A stretch of 34,640 nucleotides of DNA from Deltaproteobacteria bacterium (lineage in GTDB: Bacteria > Myxococcota_A > Polyangia > JAAYKL01). Made by a program: the position numbers and the translations under genes. Below, piece by piece: positions 8,369 through 15,503 of this stretch. How positions within the stretch are numbered: the first letter of the stretch is position 1; every line of letters begins with the position of its first letter. The notes under the pieces were generated by a model. That model was not told the DNA's origin and did no database searches. It saw only the letters and a list, made by a program, of their open reading frames with translations. The DNA lies in assembly GCA_030621515.1 (NCBI GenBank), contig JAUXHN010000023.1:1-34640 (forward strand), written 5' to 3'.

Positions 8369-9280
8369 ATGAGCAAGCATATATTGGGATTGATTATCTT
8401 GATGCTGGCGAGCTGGATACTCGGTTGCGGAGGAGAAGCTCCGACCGGTTTCGTCCCGGACTCGGGCGGCGACACGGACAGCGATACGGACAGCGACACG
8501 GACAGCGACACGGACAGCGACACGGACAGCGACACGGATAGCGACACGGATAGCGACACGGACAGCGACACGGATAGCGACACGGATACGGATACCGACA
8601 CGGATACGGATACCGACACCGACACGGATACCGACACGGATACCGACACCGGTCCCTCGCTCACATACTGCGAGATGACGGCCCTCGTGGAGTCGGACGT
8701 GATCTGTTGCCCGGTTCCCCCGCCGGCGGACTGTGATGCGTCCACGTGGGCGTTTTCCACGGCCACCCCCGATCCCGCGTTCTACGGTTGCTGTACCGCC
8801 GATTTGAGCGAATCGATATGGTGCCAGGGTTCGCCCCAGACACTTCAAAACGAGACCTGCACCGGCGACAGTTCATGCGGGCACCACCTGACAAACGACT
8901 ACATGGATTGCCTCGGCAACGGTTGCCACGAGGCCATCCTCGTCTACAATCTGCCGTTCAGCTGGAGCGGAAGCTGGAGCGCGTTCGGGCAGACATTCTC
9001 TCCGGGCGCGGGCGGTTGCGGGGACGGAGCCGGCGGCGAGGACGTGTGGTTCGTGGTTCGCATCCCGGGCTCGAGCACGCTCAACGTGACAGAGACCACG
9101 TCCGCGGACGTCACCCTGCGACAGGTGGCCGAGTGCGCTTCGAACACCTGCATCCAGTTCGAGGAGAACCCGGAGAGCATGAACATTGTGAACAGCGCCT
9201 CCGGCGAAATGTTCGTCTACGTGGTCGTGAGCCAGGACGGTTCCGACACGGCCTCCTCCATCGCCCTGGATTTCATCTGA
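8369..9280 (+). CDS. Lipoprotein with 60-residue D[ST] tether and Cys-rich domain
   Basis: A 303-residue protein with a good GGAGGAG site eight bases before the ATG. The lipobox is ILGC (C20). Residues 35-94 are a pure alternation of Asp with Ser or Thr, probably an extended, acidic, possibly Ca-binding spacer between membrane anchor and head. The head (~95-303) holds about 15 Cys, including pairs such as VICCPVP and YGCCTADL, likely disulfide-bonded. Its second half (GGCGDGAGGEDVWFVVRIPGS ... LDFI) resembles the small beta-sandwich repeats with DVWF/VV-strand patterns seen on secreted bacterial proteins. No enzyme motif is found. The gene stands alone, divergent from the CBM9 gene across 160 bases, and no convincing promoter was found in that gap. 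Confidence 0.75.
   Translation: MSKHILGLIILMLASWILGCGGEAPTGFVPDSGGDTDSDTDSDTDSDTDSDTDSDTDSDTDSDTDSDTDSDTDTDTDTDTDTDTDTDTDTDTDTGPSLTYCEMTALVESDVICCPVPPPADCDASTWAFSTATPDPAFYGCCTADLSESIWCQGSPQTLQNETCTGDSSCGHHLTNDYMDCLGNGCHEAILVYNLPFSWSGSWSAFGQTFSPGAGGCGDGAGGEDVWFVVRIPGSSTLNVTETTSADVTLRQVAECASNTCIQFEENPESMNIVNSASGEMFVYVVVSQDGSDTASSIALDFI
8471..8650 (+). repeat. Tandem 6/12-bp microsatellite coding for (Asp-Ser/Thr)x30
   Basis: 180 bases made of GAYACS-type hexamers, first mainly as 12-base units (GACACGGACAGC coding DTDS), then as DTDT units with alternating GATACG/GACACC codons. The period is a multiple of three, so slippage would change tether length without shifting frame. Synonymous third-base changes break up perfect identity, which suggests age or selection against instability. 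Confidence 0.9.
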
Positions 9281-9359
9281 GGAAATCGCCGGTAGCGACC
9301 CATTGGAATAACCTGAAATATATTCCGTCGAAGCAACGTTGCCATCTTGAAAGGCGATC

Positions 9360-11210
9360 ATGCTTGTGCGCTTCTTGATATCGTCAATTATCCTCTCGAT
9401 GTTCGCCTGCGCGCCGGAGCCGTCGTCCGGGGTATTGCCCCCGGATACCAACCCGCTGGAGCTCGTCTCCACCACCTCGGAAGTGGAAGTGACTGTCACT
9501 TCCCTCGGGCTGGACGGCTATATTTCGACTTACGACACCCCGGTGGTCCTTGGATACCGCATCCGGAACAATGGCCCGGCCGTCACGCTCTTTTTCGAGT
9601 TGTACGAGTGGTCCCCGGATTCCATGCCGATGGCCTGGCCCGGCGACATCATGGAAAGATGCGGTTTGTCTCCACTGGAGGTGACGGTCGGGGACGGTCT
9701 CACACTCGATTCCAGATGGATCATTCCAACAGCCCAACAGGGCTGGTCATACAATTCGACGGTTGACGGTGCGGGGGTGTTCCTGCTGGCTAGGGATTCG
9801 GGAGGGGTCCTGGTGGCCGCGACAAAGATCCCGGAGCCGAGGACGGGCGGCAAACCCATCGCGGTGATCGCCTCCAGCGCGGAGGATGCTCTTGTCGTGC
9901 AAAACGAGATCCAGAGAGCTCATGTCGCGGATGCCGTCGGCCTCGATGTGATCATGCTGTCCGGAGATCCGCCGGAGACCTGGTACGAGTACGAATCGGC
10001 GAGGACCGTTGTCCTTGCTCGACCGTGGTCAAGCCTCGGCACAAGAGCCCGCAAGGCCATTGTCAGGTGGGTCACATTCGGTGGTCGCCTCGTTCTCTTG
10101 CCGCCCCTGTGCACGGACTGGAGGGACAGCCCCTTTGGTGAGGCATTTGGAGAAGGTGTTATCCAGCGGCGATACGGCGCCGGACAGGTGTTCGTGGCCG
10201 TCGAGGAGGTGGTAGAGGGCGGCGTGGCGATTCCGGGCTCCCGGTTCAGGGGGATCCTTCCCTATATCACCGACTACCCGCAAGAATATTACGCTCAACC
10301 CAACCTCAAGAAAAACTACGTTTTGCCGGACATATGGCTTCTGGCGGCGTTCATCGGCCTGGTGGTGATCCTGATCGGGCCGGTGACCCACATCGTGCTG
10401 TCCCGTCTGGGTCGAAGGGAGCTGGCGTGGATCGCGGTGCCTGCGCTGAGCATCTTGCTGGCCGTGGGGATGTACTGGCTGGCCAGCGCGGTGAAGGGAG
10501 AGCACAACGCTTTGGAGGTTCACCATGTGATGACCATGTTCGATAATTCCGAAGAGGCGTTTGTCTCCACGGGTACGAGAACGTTGTCGGCTCAAAAAGG
10601 GGTGAGGGAACTCTCCGTTTCCGCCCTGTCACCGCGACCGGCCATGTCGAATCTCTTGTTCATGAACTATCGCCTCACGGGGAAGGTACCCACCCCCACC
10701 GTGTTCATCGGGAGAGACATGATCGTCGCATCCAAATTGCACATGCAGCGCTGGAGCAACGTGGATTTCTCCTTCATCTCGATTGGCGAGCGGGTCCCCC
10801 TGGAGGTGAACTGGGTCGGAGAGGACAGCCTGGTCATTGTCAACACGGGATCCCACGCGCTCGAGGATATTCATGTCAATCTCCTTCCGGACAGATGGCA
10901 AGTCATCGAGAAACCACTGGCTCCGGGTGGTCGCGTCCGGATCGACAATTTGAGCCGGGGCTCAACCGCCTACGACCTCTTCGCGGATCTGGACGATCTG
11001 GGGCTGGGATACTCCGTGGAAGCAAATGAGCTGAGCGGACTGATCTACGGCGTCTCGAACAACAGAGCGGACGGGGTGGCGATCGTCGCTGACTGCAAGG
11101 TCGGCGGTCTCCCGCAAATCGTCATGAGCCCGGCGCCCGACAATGTCGAGACGAGGACGACCTGCGTCTGGGTGAAGAGCCCTCAGGGCGTGCGCGGAGG
11201 AAACCTATGA
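9360..11210 (+). CDS. Membrane-anchored periplasmic subunit of an ABC-2 export system
   Basis: A 616-residue protein with AAAGG upstream of the ATG. The N-terminus is a lipoprotein-like signal (MFAC, C17; not a perfect lipobox). Residues ~30-320 should be periplasmic: a beta-rich start, then a segment with IAVIASSAEDA, LSGDPPETWYEYESARTVVLARPWSSL and AIVRWVTFGGRLVLLPP that resembles the GATase1-like fold common in proteins next to ABC-2 exporters. Two spans lie at ~322-345 and ~357-378 with a short Arg-rich cytoplasmic loop (RLGRRE). The C-terminal ~235 residues are again periplasmic and beta-rich. It overlaps the ATPase gene by ATGA. The layout resembles the accessory parts of gliding-type and multi-subunit ABC-2 systems; the cargo is unknown. 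Confidence 0.65.
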   Translation: MLVRFLISSIILSMFACAPEPSSGVLPPDTNPLELVSTTSEVEVTVTSLGLDGYISTYDTPVVLGYRIRNNGPAVTLFFELYEWSPDSMPMAWPGDIMERCGLSPLEVTVGDGLTLDSRWIIPTAQQGWSYNSTVDGAGVFLLARDSGGVLVAATKIPEPRTGGKPIAVIASSAEDALVVQNEIQRAHVADAVGLDVIMLSGDPPETWYEYESARTVVLARPWSSLGTRARKAIVRWVTFGGRLVLLPPLCTDWRDSPFGEAFGEGVIQRRYGAGQVFVAVEEVVEGGVAIPGSRFRGILPYITDYPQEYYAQPNLKKNYVLPDIWLLAAFIGLVVILIGPVTHIVLSRLGRRELAWIAVPALSILLAVGMYWLASAVKGEHNALEVHHVMTMFDNSEEAFVSTGTRTLSAQKGVRELSVSALSPRPAMSNLLFMNYRLTGKVPTPTVFIGRDMIVASKLHMQRWSNVDFSFISIGERVPLEVNWVGEDSLVIVNTGSHALEDIHVNLLPDRWQVIEKPLAPGGRVRIDNLSRGSTAYDLFADLDDLGLGYSVEANELSGLIYGVSNNRADGVAIVADCKVGGLPQIVMSPAPDNVETRTTCVWVKSPQGVRGGNL

Positions 11211-12148
11211 CCGGGTTCGGCGCAGGTGAGAGTGTCGTCACTGTTGAAAAGCTGAGCGTGGTCTTCGGACAGTTCCGGGCCCTTTCCGACGTCACGTTTT
11301 CCCTGCCGAGGGGAACCGTGGTCGGGCTGGTGGGGCCGAACGGCGCCGGCAAGACCACCCTTATGCGTGTACTGGCCACCCTTCTTATCCCGGCGTCGGG
11401 GAGCGCGTCGGTGGGTGGCTGCGACGTGGTGAAGATGGCGGGGAGGGTCAGGGAAAAAATCGGGTACCTTCCGGATTTCGGCGGAATCTACCAGGATATG
11501 CGAGCCCGGGAGTACCTGTCTTTCTTTGCGGCGGCCTACGGTCTTCGTCCCGGGGAGATCGGCGAATACGTCGAACGGGTGCTCGCTCTGGTGGGCCTGA
11601 CCGACCGGATCGATGATTTCGTCGAGGAACTCTCCCTGGGTATGCGCCTCAAACTGGCCTTTGCACGGACGCTGGCGGGAGATCCGAGCCTGCTCATCCT
11701 GGACGAGCCCCTCGCGGGCCTGGACCACATGGCGCGGGGAGACATGCTCGATATCCTGTCGGATATGAGATCGAGGGGCAAGACGATCATCATCTCGTCC
11801 CACTTGCTGTCGGATCTCGAGAAGGTGTGCGACCGGATTCTCTTCCTGGACGGGGGCGCGCTGGTTCGCGAGCCGGTCCACGAGGGAGAGACGGTGCTCT
11901 ACGAGTTGGAGACCGCCGATCCCCCGGATAATCTCCTGGAAATTCTCGAGACCACGAGCGGAGTATTGAGCGTGGAGGCGCAAGCCGGGGCTGGACGGCT
12001 CCATCGTCTGGATCTCTCGTCGGGTGATGAGGTGACGCCGATCTTACGGGCGTTGCTGGACAGGGGCCTCGACGTGGTCATGTGGCGGCCGGTGAAGGAG
12101 GGGCTGGAGGAGAGGCTTCGCCGCGCAGTGAAGGAGAATGAGTCATGA
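11207..12148 (+). CDS. ABC transporter ATP-binding protein, ABC-2 export type
   Basis: A 313-residue protein translated from an ATG that overlaps the stop of the preceding gene, with GGAGGAAA inside that gene as ribosome-binding site. It has Walker A GPNGAGKT (43-50), signature LSLGM (142-146), Walker B LLILDEP (D166, E167) and switch His in ISSHLL (H199). The aromatic adenine-contact region is near F20-F23. The C-terminal ~90 residues form the usual extra domain of ABC-2 exporter ATPases. Both neighbours are coupled by ATGA overlaps, so ATPase, permease and accessory subunit should be made in fixed ratio. Confidence 0.95.
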   Translation: MTGFGAGESVVTVEKLSVVFGQFRALSDVTFSLPRGTVVGLVGPNGAGKTTLMRVLATLLIPASGSASVGGCDVVKMAGRVREKIGYLPDFGGIYQDMRAREYLSFFAAAYGLRPGEIGEYVERVLALVGLTDRIDDFVEELSLGMRLKLAFARTLAGDPSLLILDEPLAGLDHMARGDMLDILSDMRSRGKTIIISSHLLSDLEKVCDRILFLDGGALVREPVHEGETVLYELETADPPDNLLEILETTSGVLSVEAQAGAGRLHRLDLSSGDEVTPILRALLDRGLDVVMWRPVKEGLEERLRRAVKENES

Positions 12149-12951
12149 TTGGAACCGGGCTGTGGCGCAACCCGATCCTCTCCCGGGAGATCGATCACCG
12201 GATGCGGGACAACCGCACCTACTTCATTCCGGTGGTGTACATCTCGCTGCTCGGCCTGGTGACCCTGGGTATCTACCTGGTCATGGGCACAATGGCGGCC
12301 GGGGGGCCGAGCAACTTCATTCAGGGATGGGAGATAGGCCAGTTCATCTTCAAGGCGGTGACATTCACCCAGATGGGGCTCATCCTGATGTTGGTCCCGT
12401 CCGTGAGCGCGGGGGCGATAACCTCCGAGCGGGACAAGGGGACCCTCGTGCCCCTGCTGGTCACCCCCATGAAAAGAAGCCGAATCACCATCGGCAAGCT
12501 GGTAGCTCCCGTGCTGTACGTATTGTTGTTATTGAGCACTTCGCTTCCATTCGCCGCTTTGAGCTTCGGTTTCGGCGGTACTGACCTCAAAATGCTGGTC
12601 GTCGCCTACGGTTGCATGGTGTCCACGACCCTGTACGTCGCCGCCCTCTGCCTGCTGGTCTCCACCGTGATGAAACGCACCGTCCCCGCGGTCCTCCTGG
12701 CCTACGGGCTCGTCGCGGCCCTCGTCATCGGCTCGGTGATCGCCGAGGTGATCGTCCACGTCGCCTTCGAGGACATGGACGCCATCTTTTTCCTCTACCT
12801 CAACCCCTTTTCGCCCCTCGTTTTCGCCGGCGAAGAATATCTTGCCAACGAGGTGAGTGCCCACTGGTGGATAACCCCCGTCATCCAGATGATACTGGGA
12901 GCATTCTTCCTCTTCATCGCCCATCTGCGAATACGGAACATGCGATCGTAG
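12145..12951 (+). CDS. ABC-2 type permease
   Basis: A 268-residue integral membrane protein starting at the ATGA overlap, with AAGGAG upstream. Six hydrophobic segments are visible (around 28-50, 68-92, 112-135, 150-172, 178-203, 240-260). The cytoplasmic motif TSERDKGTLVPLLVTPM is characteristic of ABC-2 permeases of the GldF/NatB/CcmB-like kind. The start (WRNPILSREIDHRMRDNRTYF) is typical of an amphipathic connector helix. It pairs with the upstream ATPase. The cargo could be a lipid, peptide, polysaccharide or ion; nothing local settles it. Confidence 0.9.
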   Translation: MIGTGLWRNPILSREIDHRMRDNRTYFIPVVYISLLGLVTLGIYLVMGTMAAGGPSNFIQGWEIGQFIFKAVTFTQMGLILMLVPSVSAGAITSERDKGTLVPLLVTPMKRSRITIGKLVAPVLYVLLLLSTSLPFAALSFGFGGTDLKMLVVAYGCMVSTTLYVAALCLLVSTVMKRTVPAVLLAYGLVAALVIGSVIAEVIVHVAFEDMDAIFFLYLNPFSPLVFAGEEYLANEVSAHWWITPVIQMILGAFFLFIAHLRIRNMRS

Positions 12952-12961
12952 GGGGGGGCGG

Positions 12962-12990
12962 TTGCCAGAATATTGCGGTCGAGGTATTCT
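12962..12990 (+). promoter_or_regulatory. Probable sigma-70 promoter for gtrA-like operon
   Basis: TTGCCA, 17 bases, TATTCT lie in the 74-base gap after the ABC-2 permease, 36 bases before the ATG of the GtrA-like gene. Spacing is ideal and five of six (-35) and four of six (-10) bases fit consensus. Such matches arise by chance in short gaps, so support is moderate. Confidence 0.45.
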
Positions 12991-13025
12991 CGCGCGTCAC
13001 GGTGCAAGGATACTAAATCGCAACT

Positions 13026-13511
13026 ATGCTCAAGCTGCTCAAACCGATTTTCACCGTTCGATTCATGAAATTCTGCACGGTTGGAGCCTCCGGGGTTGTG
13101 GTCAACCTGGGTTGTCTGGCTCTGTTTACGGGCGTGTTCGGCGTTCAGGCGAACCTGGCGGCGGCGCTTGCCATCGAGGTGTCGATAAACACCAACTTTC
13201 TCATCAACGAGCTGTGGACATTCCGCGATCGGAGCGCCGGGAAGAGCGGATTCCTCAAGAGGCTGGTCCGTTTCCATCTGGTATCGCTGGTGGGCGCGGC
13301 CATTCAGTGGGTCGTTTTCGTCGGTATGAATTCGATCGTAGCCACGGCTTGCGGACAGGATGTATCCCTCGTTGCGGCTGTGACGGATCCCCCTGACGTC
13401 GGCAACTGGATGTACCTCTCCCAGCTGACGGGCATCGGCGTCGCAACCATCTGGAACTTCGTTGCCAACTTCTATTGGACGTGGAAACATGGGGACGCAA
13501 ATGAACGATAA
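13026..13511 (+). CDS. GtrA-family membrane protein
   Basis: A 161-residue protein with four hydrophobic segments. It begins KPIFTVRFMKFCTVGASGVVVNLGCLALF and has the conserved NTNFLINELWTFRD region and an ending IWNFVANFYWTWKH, the repeated N-F-x-x-x-x-W-x-F pattern of the GtrA/DPMS-TM family. Members are thought to flip or support undecaprenyl-phosphate sugars across the inner membrane. The downstream gene is a polyprenyl-phosphate glycosyltransferase that overlaps by 11 bases, which fits this role directly. No clear Shine-Dalgarno precedes the ATG. An insert of about 15 residues (VAAVTDPPDVGNW) before the last span is a small departure from the minimal family form. Confidence 0.9.
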   Translation: MLKLLKPIFTVRFMKFCTVGASGVVVNLGCLALFTGVFGVQANLAAALAIEVSINTNFLINELWTFRDRSAGKSGFLKRLVRFHLVSLVGAAIQWVVFVGMNSIVATACGQDVSLVAAVTDPPDVGNWMYLSQLTGIGVATIWNFVANFYWTWKHGDANER

Positions 13512-14226
13512 TCCGACAGGGGAAGGCGCCCTCATCTGCATCCCCACTTACAATGAGCGAGAGAACGTGGAGAAGATCGTTCCCGCAGTTCTCGATGTGC
13601 TTCCATCCGCCAGCGTGTTGATCATCGACGACAACTCTCCGGACGGCACGGGAGCGCTGGCCGACGCCCTCGCAAACGAAGACGACAGGGTTCACGTCTT
13701 GCACCGTGAGATGAAGGAGGGTCTCGGCAAGGCGTACCTGGCCGGGTTCGCCTGGGCTCTCGAAAAAAACTACCGGTTTGTCATAGAGTTCGACGCGGAT
13801 TTCTCCCACAATCCGGACTATCTCCCCAGGATGATCCGGCTTCTTGGAACCAACGACATGGTCATCGGATCACGCCGTGTTCCCGGTGGGGGTACCGAGA
13901 ATTGGGGGGTCGGCAGAAGATTCGTTTCCTTTGCGGGGAGCCTCTACGCCCGAGCTATTCTGGGCGTCGGTGTTAAGGATTTGACGGGAGGTTTCAATGG
14001 TTTCCGTCGAAAAGCTCTACAATCACTTCAGCTTGATTCCATCGGTGCCTCGGGCTACGGATTTCAGATTGAGATCAAATATCGGGCTGTGAAATCCGGG
14101 CTCAAGGTGATGGAGATGCCCATAATCTTTCGCGATCGCGAGGAGGGTGTTTCCAAGATGAGCACGGGGATATTTGCCGAGGCTATGGTGCAGGTAATCA
14201 AACTGCGGTTTTCCAAACTGTCATGA
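13501..14226 (+). CDS. Polyprenyl-phosphate mannose synthase-like glycosyltransferase (GT2, DPM1 type)
   Basis: A 241-residue GT-A fold enzyme. The ATG at 13501 is chosen since GGGGAC lies just upstream and the family core (ALICIPTYNERENVE) starts soon after; an ATG at 13489 is also possible. Motifs: IIDDNSPDGT (42-50), EGLGKAYLAGF, DADFSH (D98, D100, the metal-binding DxD), IGSRRVPGGG, DLTGGFNGFRR and ASGYGFQIEIKYRA. These fit Dpm1-like synthases that move mannose or another hexose from a nucleotide sugar to polyprenyl phosphate. It has no membrane spans, so the overlapping GtrA-like gene probably supplies the membrane part. The product would feed glycosylation of envelope proteins or glycans. 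Confidence 0.9.
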   Translation: MNDNPTGEGALICIPTYNERENVEKIVPAVLDVLPSASVLIIDDNSPDGTGALADALANEDDRVHVLHREMKEGLGKAYLAGFAWALEKNYRFVIEFDADFSHNPDYLPRMIRLLGTNDMVIGSRRVPGGGTENWGVGRRFVSFAGSLYARAILGVGVKDLTGGFNGFRRKALQSLQLDSIGASGYGFQIEIKYRAVKSGLKVMEMPIIFRDREEGVSKMSTGIFAEAMVQVIKLRFSKLS

Positions 14227-14280
14227 TCCGGTGTTCGTTAAATTGCAAACTGCGGACGCTTCGGTCACACTTTTTCAATC

Positions 14281-15108
14281 ATGAATGAAGAGTGGAACAC
14301 AATTGATCGAGGCGCGCGTTTCCTGAAGGAACGGCTCGGGACAGGCCCCGATGTTCACCTGGTTCTGGGCTCCGGTCTCGGTGGGGTAGCCCACGGTCTG
14401 GAGGATTCGCGCTCGGTGCGGTTCGATGAGATTCCGGGATGGACCAACTCTACCGTGGACGGGCACGCGGGGGAGCTTCGGCGAGGGTGGATAGCCGGGG
14501 TCGAGGTTCTTCTGCAGATGGGACGAATTCATCTGTACGAGGGCCACACGGCGGCGCAGGTCGTTCGCCCGGTTCGCGTGGGGATAGCCTACGGCGCCAA
14601 AACGGTGATTTTGACCAACGCGGCGGGGGCAATCAACGAGGCGTTCAGGGCCGGAGATCTCATGATGATCGAGGATCACCTCAACCTCACGGGCGTCAAC
14701 CCTCTCACCGGACCGAACAACGACGGCCGGGGCGAACGCTTCCCGGACATGACCAACCTGTACTGTTCCAAGTTGCGCGCCACAGCCCTGGATCGTGCCG
14801 CCCACCTGGGCATCGTGCTGCGATCGGGCGTGTACGCGGGAGTGAACGGACCGTCCTACGAGACGCCCTCCGAGGTGCGGATGATGGCCGGGATGAGTGT
14901 GGACGCGGTGGGGATGTCCACGGTGCTCGAGGCCATAGCGGCCCGGCACATGGGCGCGCGTATATGCGGGATATCGTGCATCACCAATCAGGCTGCTTCA
15001 ATCAGGGGAGTCCCCTTGCGCCACGACGAGGTGAAGATGTTCGCGGCCAAGGCGTCCGACGACTTGATCCGTCTCATAGCGGCCATCCTCGACTCGCAGG
15101 AGGGGTAG
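14281..15108 (+). CDS. punA: Purine nucleoside phosphorylase, trimeric type
   Basis: A 275-residue protein of usual length for class I PNP. It has the phosphate-binding Ser31 in VLGSGLGG, GRIHLYEG (H84, Y86, E87), NAAGAIN (113-119), NGPSYETP (Y193, E194 at the base pocket), GMS (M212, S213) and TNQAA (N236). It cleaves purine ribonucleosides with phosphate to free base plus ribose-1-phosphate. The Asn in TNQ fits 6-oxopurine substrates. No Shine-Dalgarno is evident before the ATG, and the 54-base upstream gap shows no good promoter. The cytidine deaminase follows after a single base, so the pair forms a nucleoside salvage unit. Confidence 0.93.
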   Translation: MNEEWNTIDRGARFLKERLGTGPDVHLVLGSGLGGVAHGLEDSRSVRFDEIPGWTNSTVDGHAGELRRGWIAGVEVLLQMGRIHLYEGHTAAQVVRPVRVGIAYGAKTVILTNAAGAINEAFRAGDLMMIEDHLNLTGVNPLTGPNNDGRGERFPDMTNLYCSKLRATALDRAAHLGIVLRSGVYAGVNGPSYETPSEVRMMAGMSVDAVGMSTVLEAIAARHMGARICGISCITNQAASIRGVPLRHDEVKMFAAKASDDLIRLIAAILDSQEG

Positions 15109-15109
15109 G

Positions 15110-15496
15110 ATGACAGATAGTATCGACTGGGGCGCGCTTCATGACGCGGCTTCGCATGCAAGGTCCAACGCCTATGCTCCCTATTCAAAAATCACCGTCG
15201 GATCTGCAGTTCTCGCCGACGGGCGGGTGTTCTTCGGATGCAACGTGGAGAACGCCTCGTTTCCGGTGGGGTGTTGCGCGGAGCGAGCAGCCCTATATGC
15301 TGCGGTGGCCGCCGGTTGCCGGAACATTCAGGCGGTCGCCATAGTCAGCGAAGAAGCGATACCTCCGTGCGGGATGTGCAGGCAGGCGCTGGTAGAGTTC
15401 AACCCATCCGTTCCGATCCGGCTCTACGGCGCGAATTCGGAGATCTCCTGGAATCTGGACGCCCTCTTGCCCGAACCGTTCAGGTTAATATACTGA
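15110..15496 (+). CDS. cdd: Cytidine deaminase
   Basis: A 128-residue protein of the small tetrameric type. The zinc site is complete: CAE at 56-58 (ligand C56, catalytic E58) and PCGMC (ligands C87, C90), with NVEN (45-48) for ribose binding. It turns cytidine and deoxycytidine into uridine forms plus ammonia. The ribosome-binding site (GGAGGGGTAGG) lies inside the end of the PNP gene, so the two are expressed together. Only seven bases separate it from the protein kinase gene, an unusual neighbour for a salvage enzyme. Confidence 0.95.
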   Translation: MTDSIDWGALHDAASHARSNAYAPYSKITVGSAVLADGRVFFGCNVENASFPVGCCAERAALYAAVAAGCRNIQAVAIVSEEAIPPCGMCRQALVEFNPSVPIRLYGANSEISWNLDALLPEPFRLIY

Positions 15497-15503
15497 CAAC
15501 GCC

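Noticed and set aside
8471-8650. CRISPR-like array
   Set aside because: The repeat has no spacers, codes in frame and lies within a lipoprotein gene.
8335-8766. Long minus-strand frame with Ser-Val repeats opposite the D[ST] tether
   Set aside because: It is the shadow of the repeat on the plus strand; it has no ribosome-binding site, and the plus-strand frame has a signal peptide and lipobox.
14439-15113. Second plus-strand frame of 224 residues inside punA
   Set aside because: Arg/Gly-rich low-complexity translation typical of an off-frame reading of a GC-rich gene.
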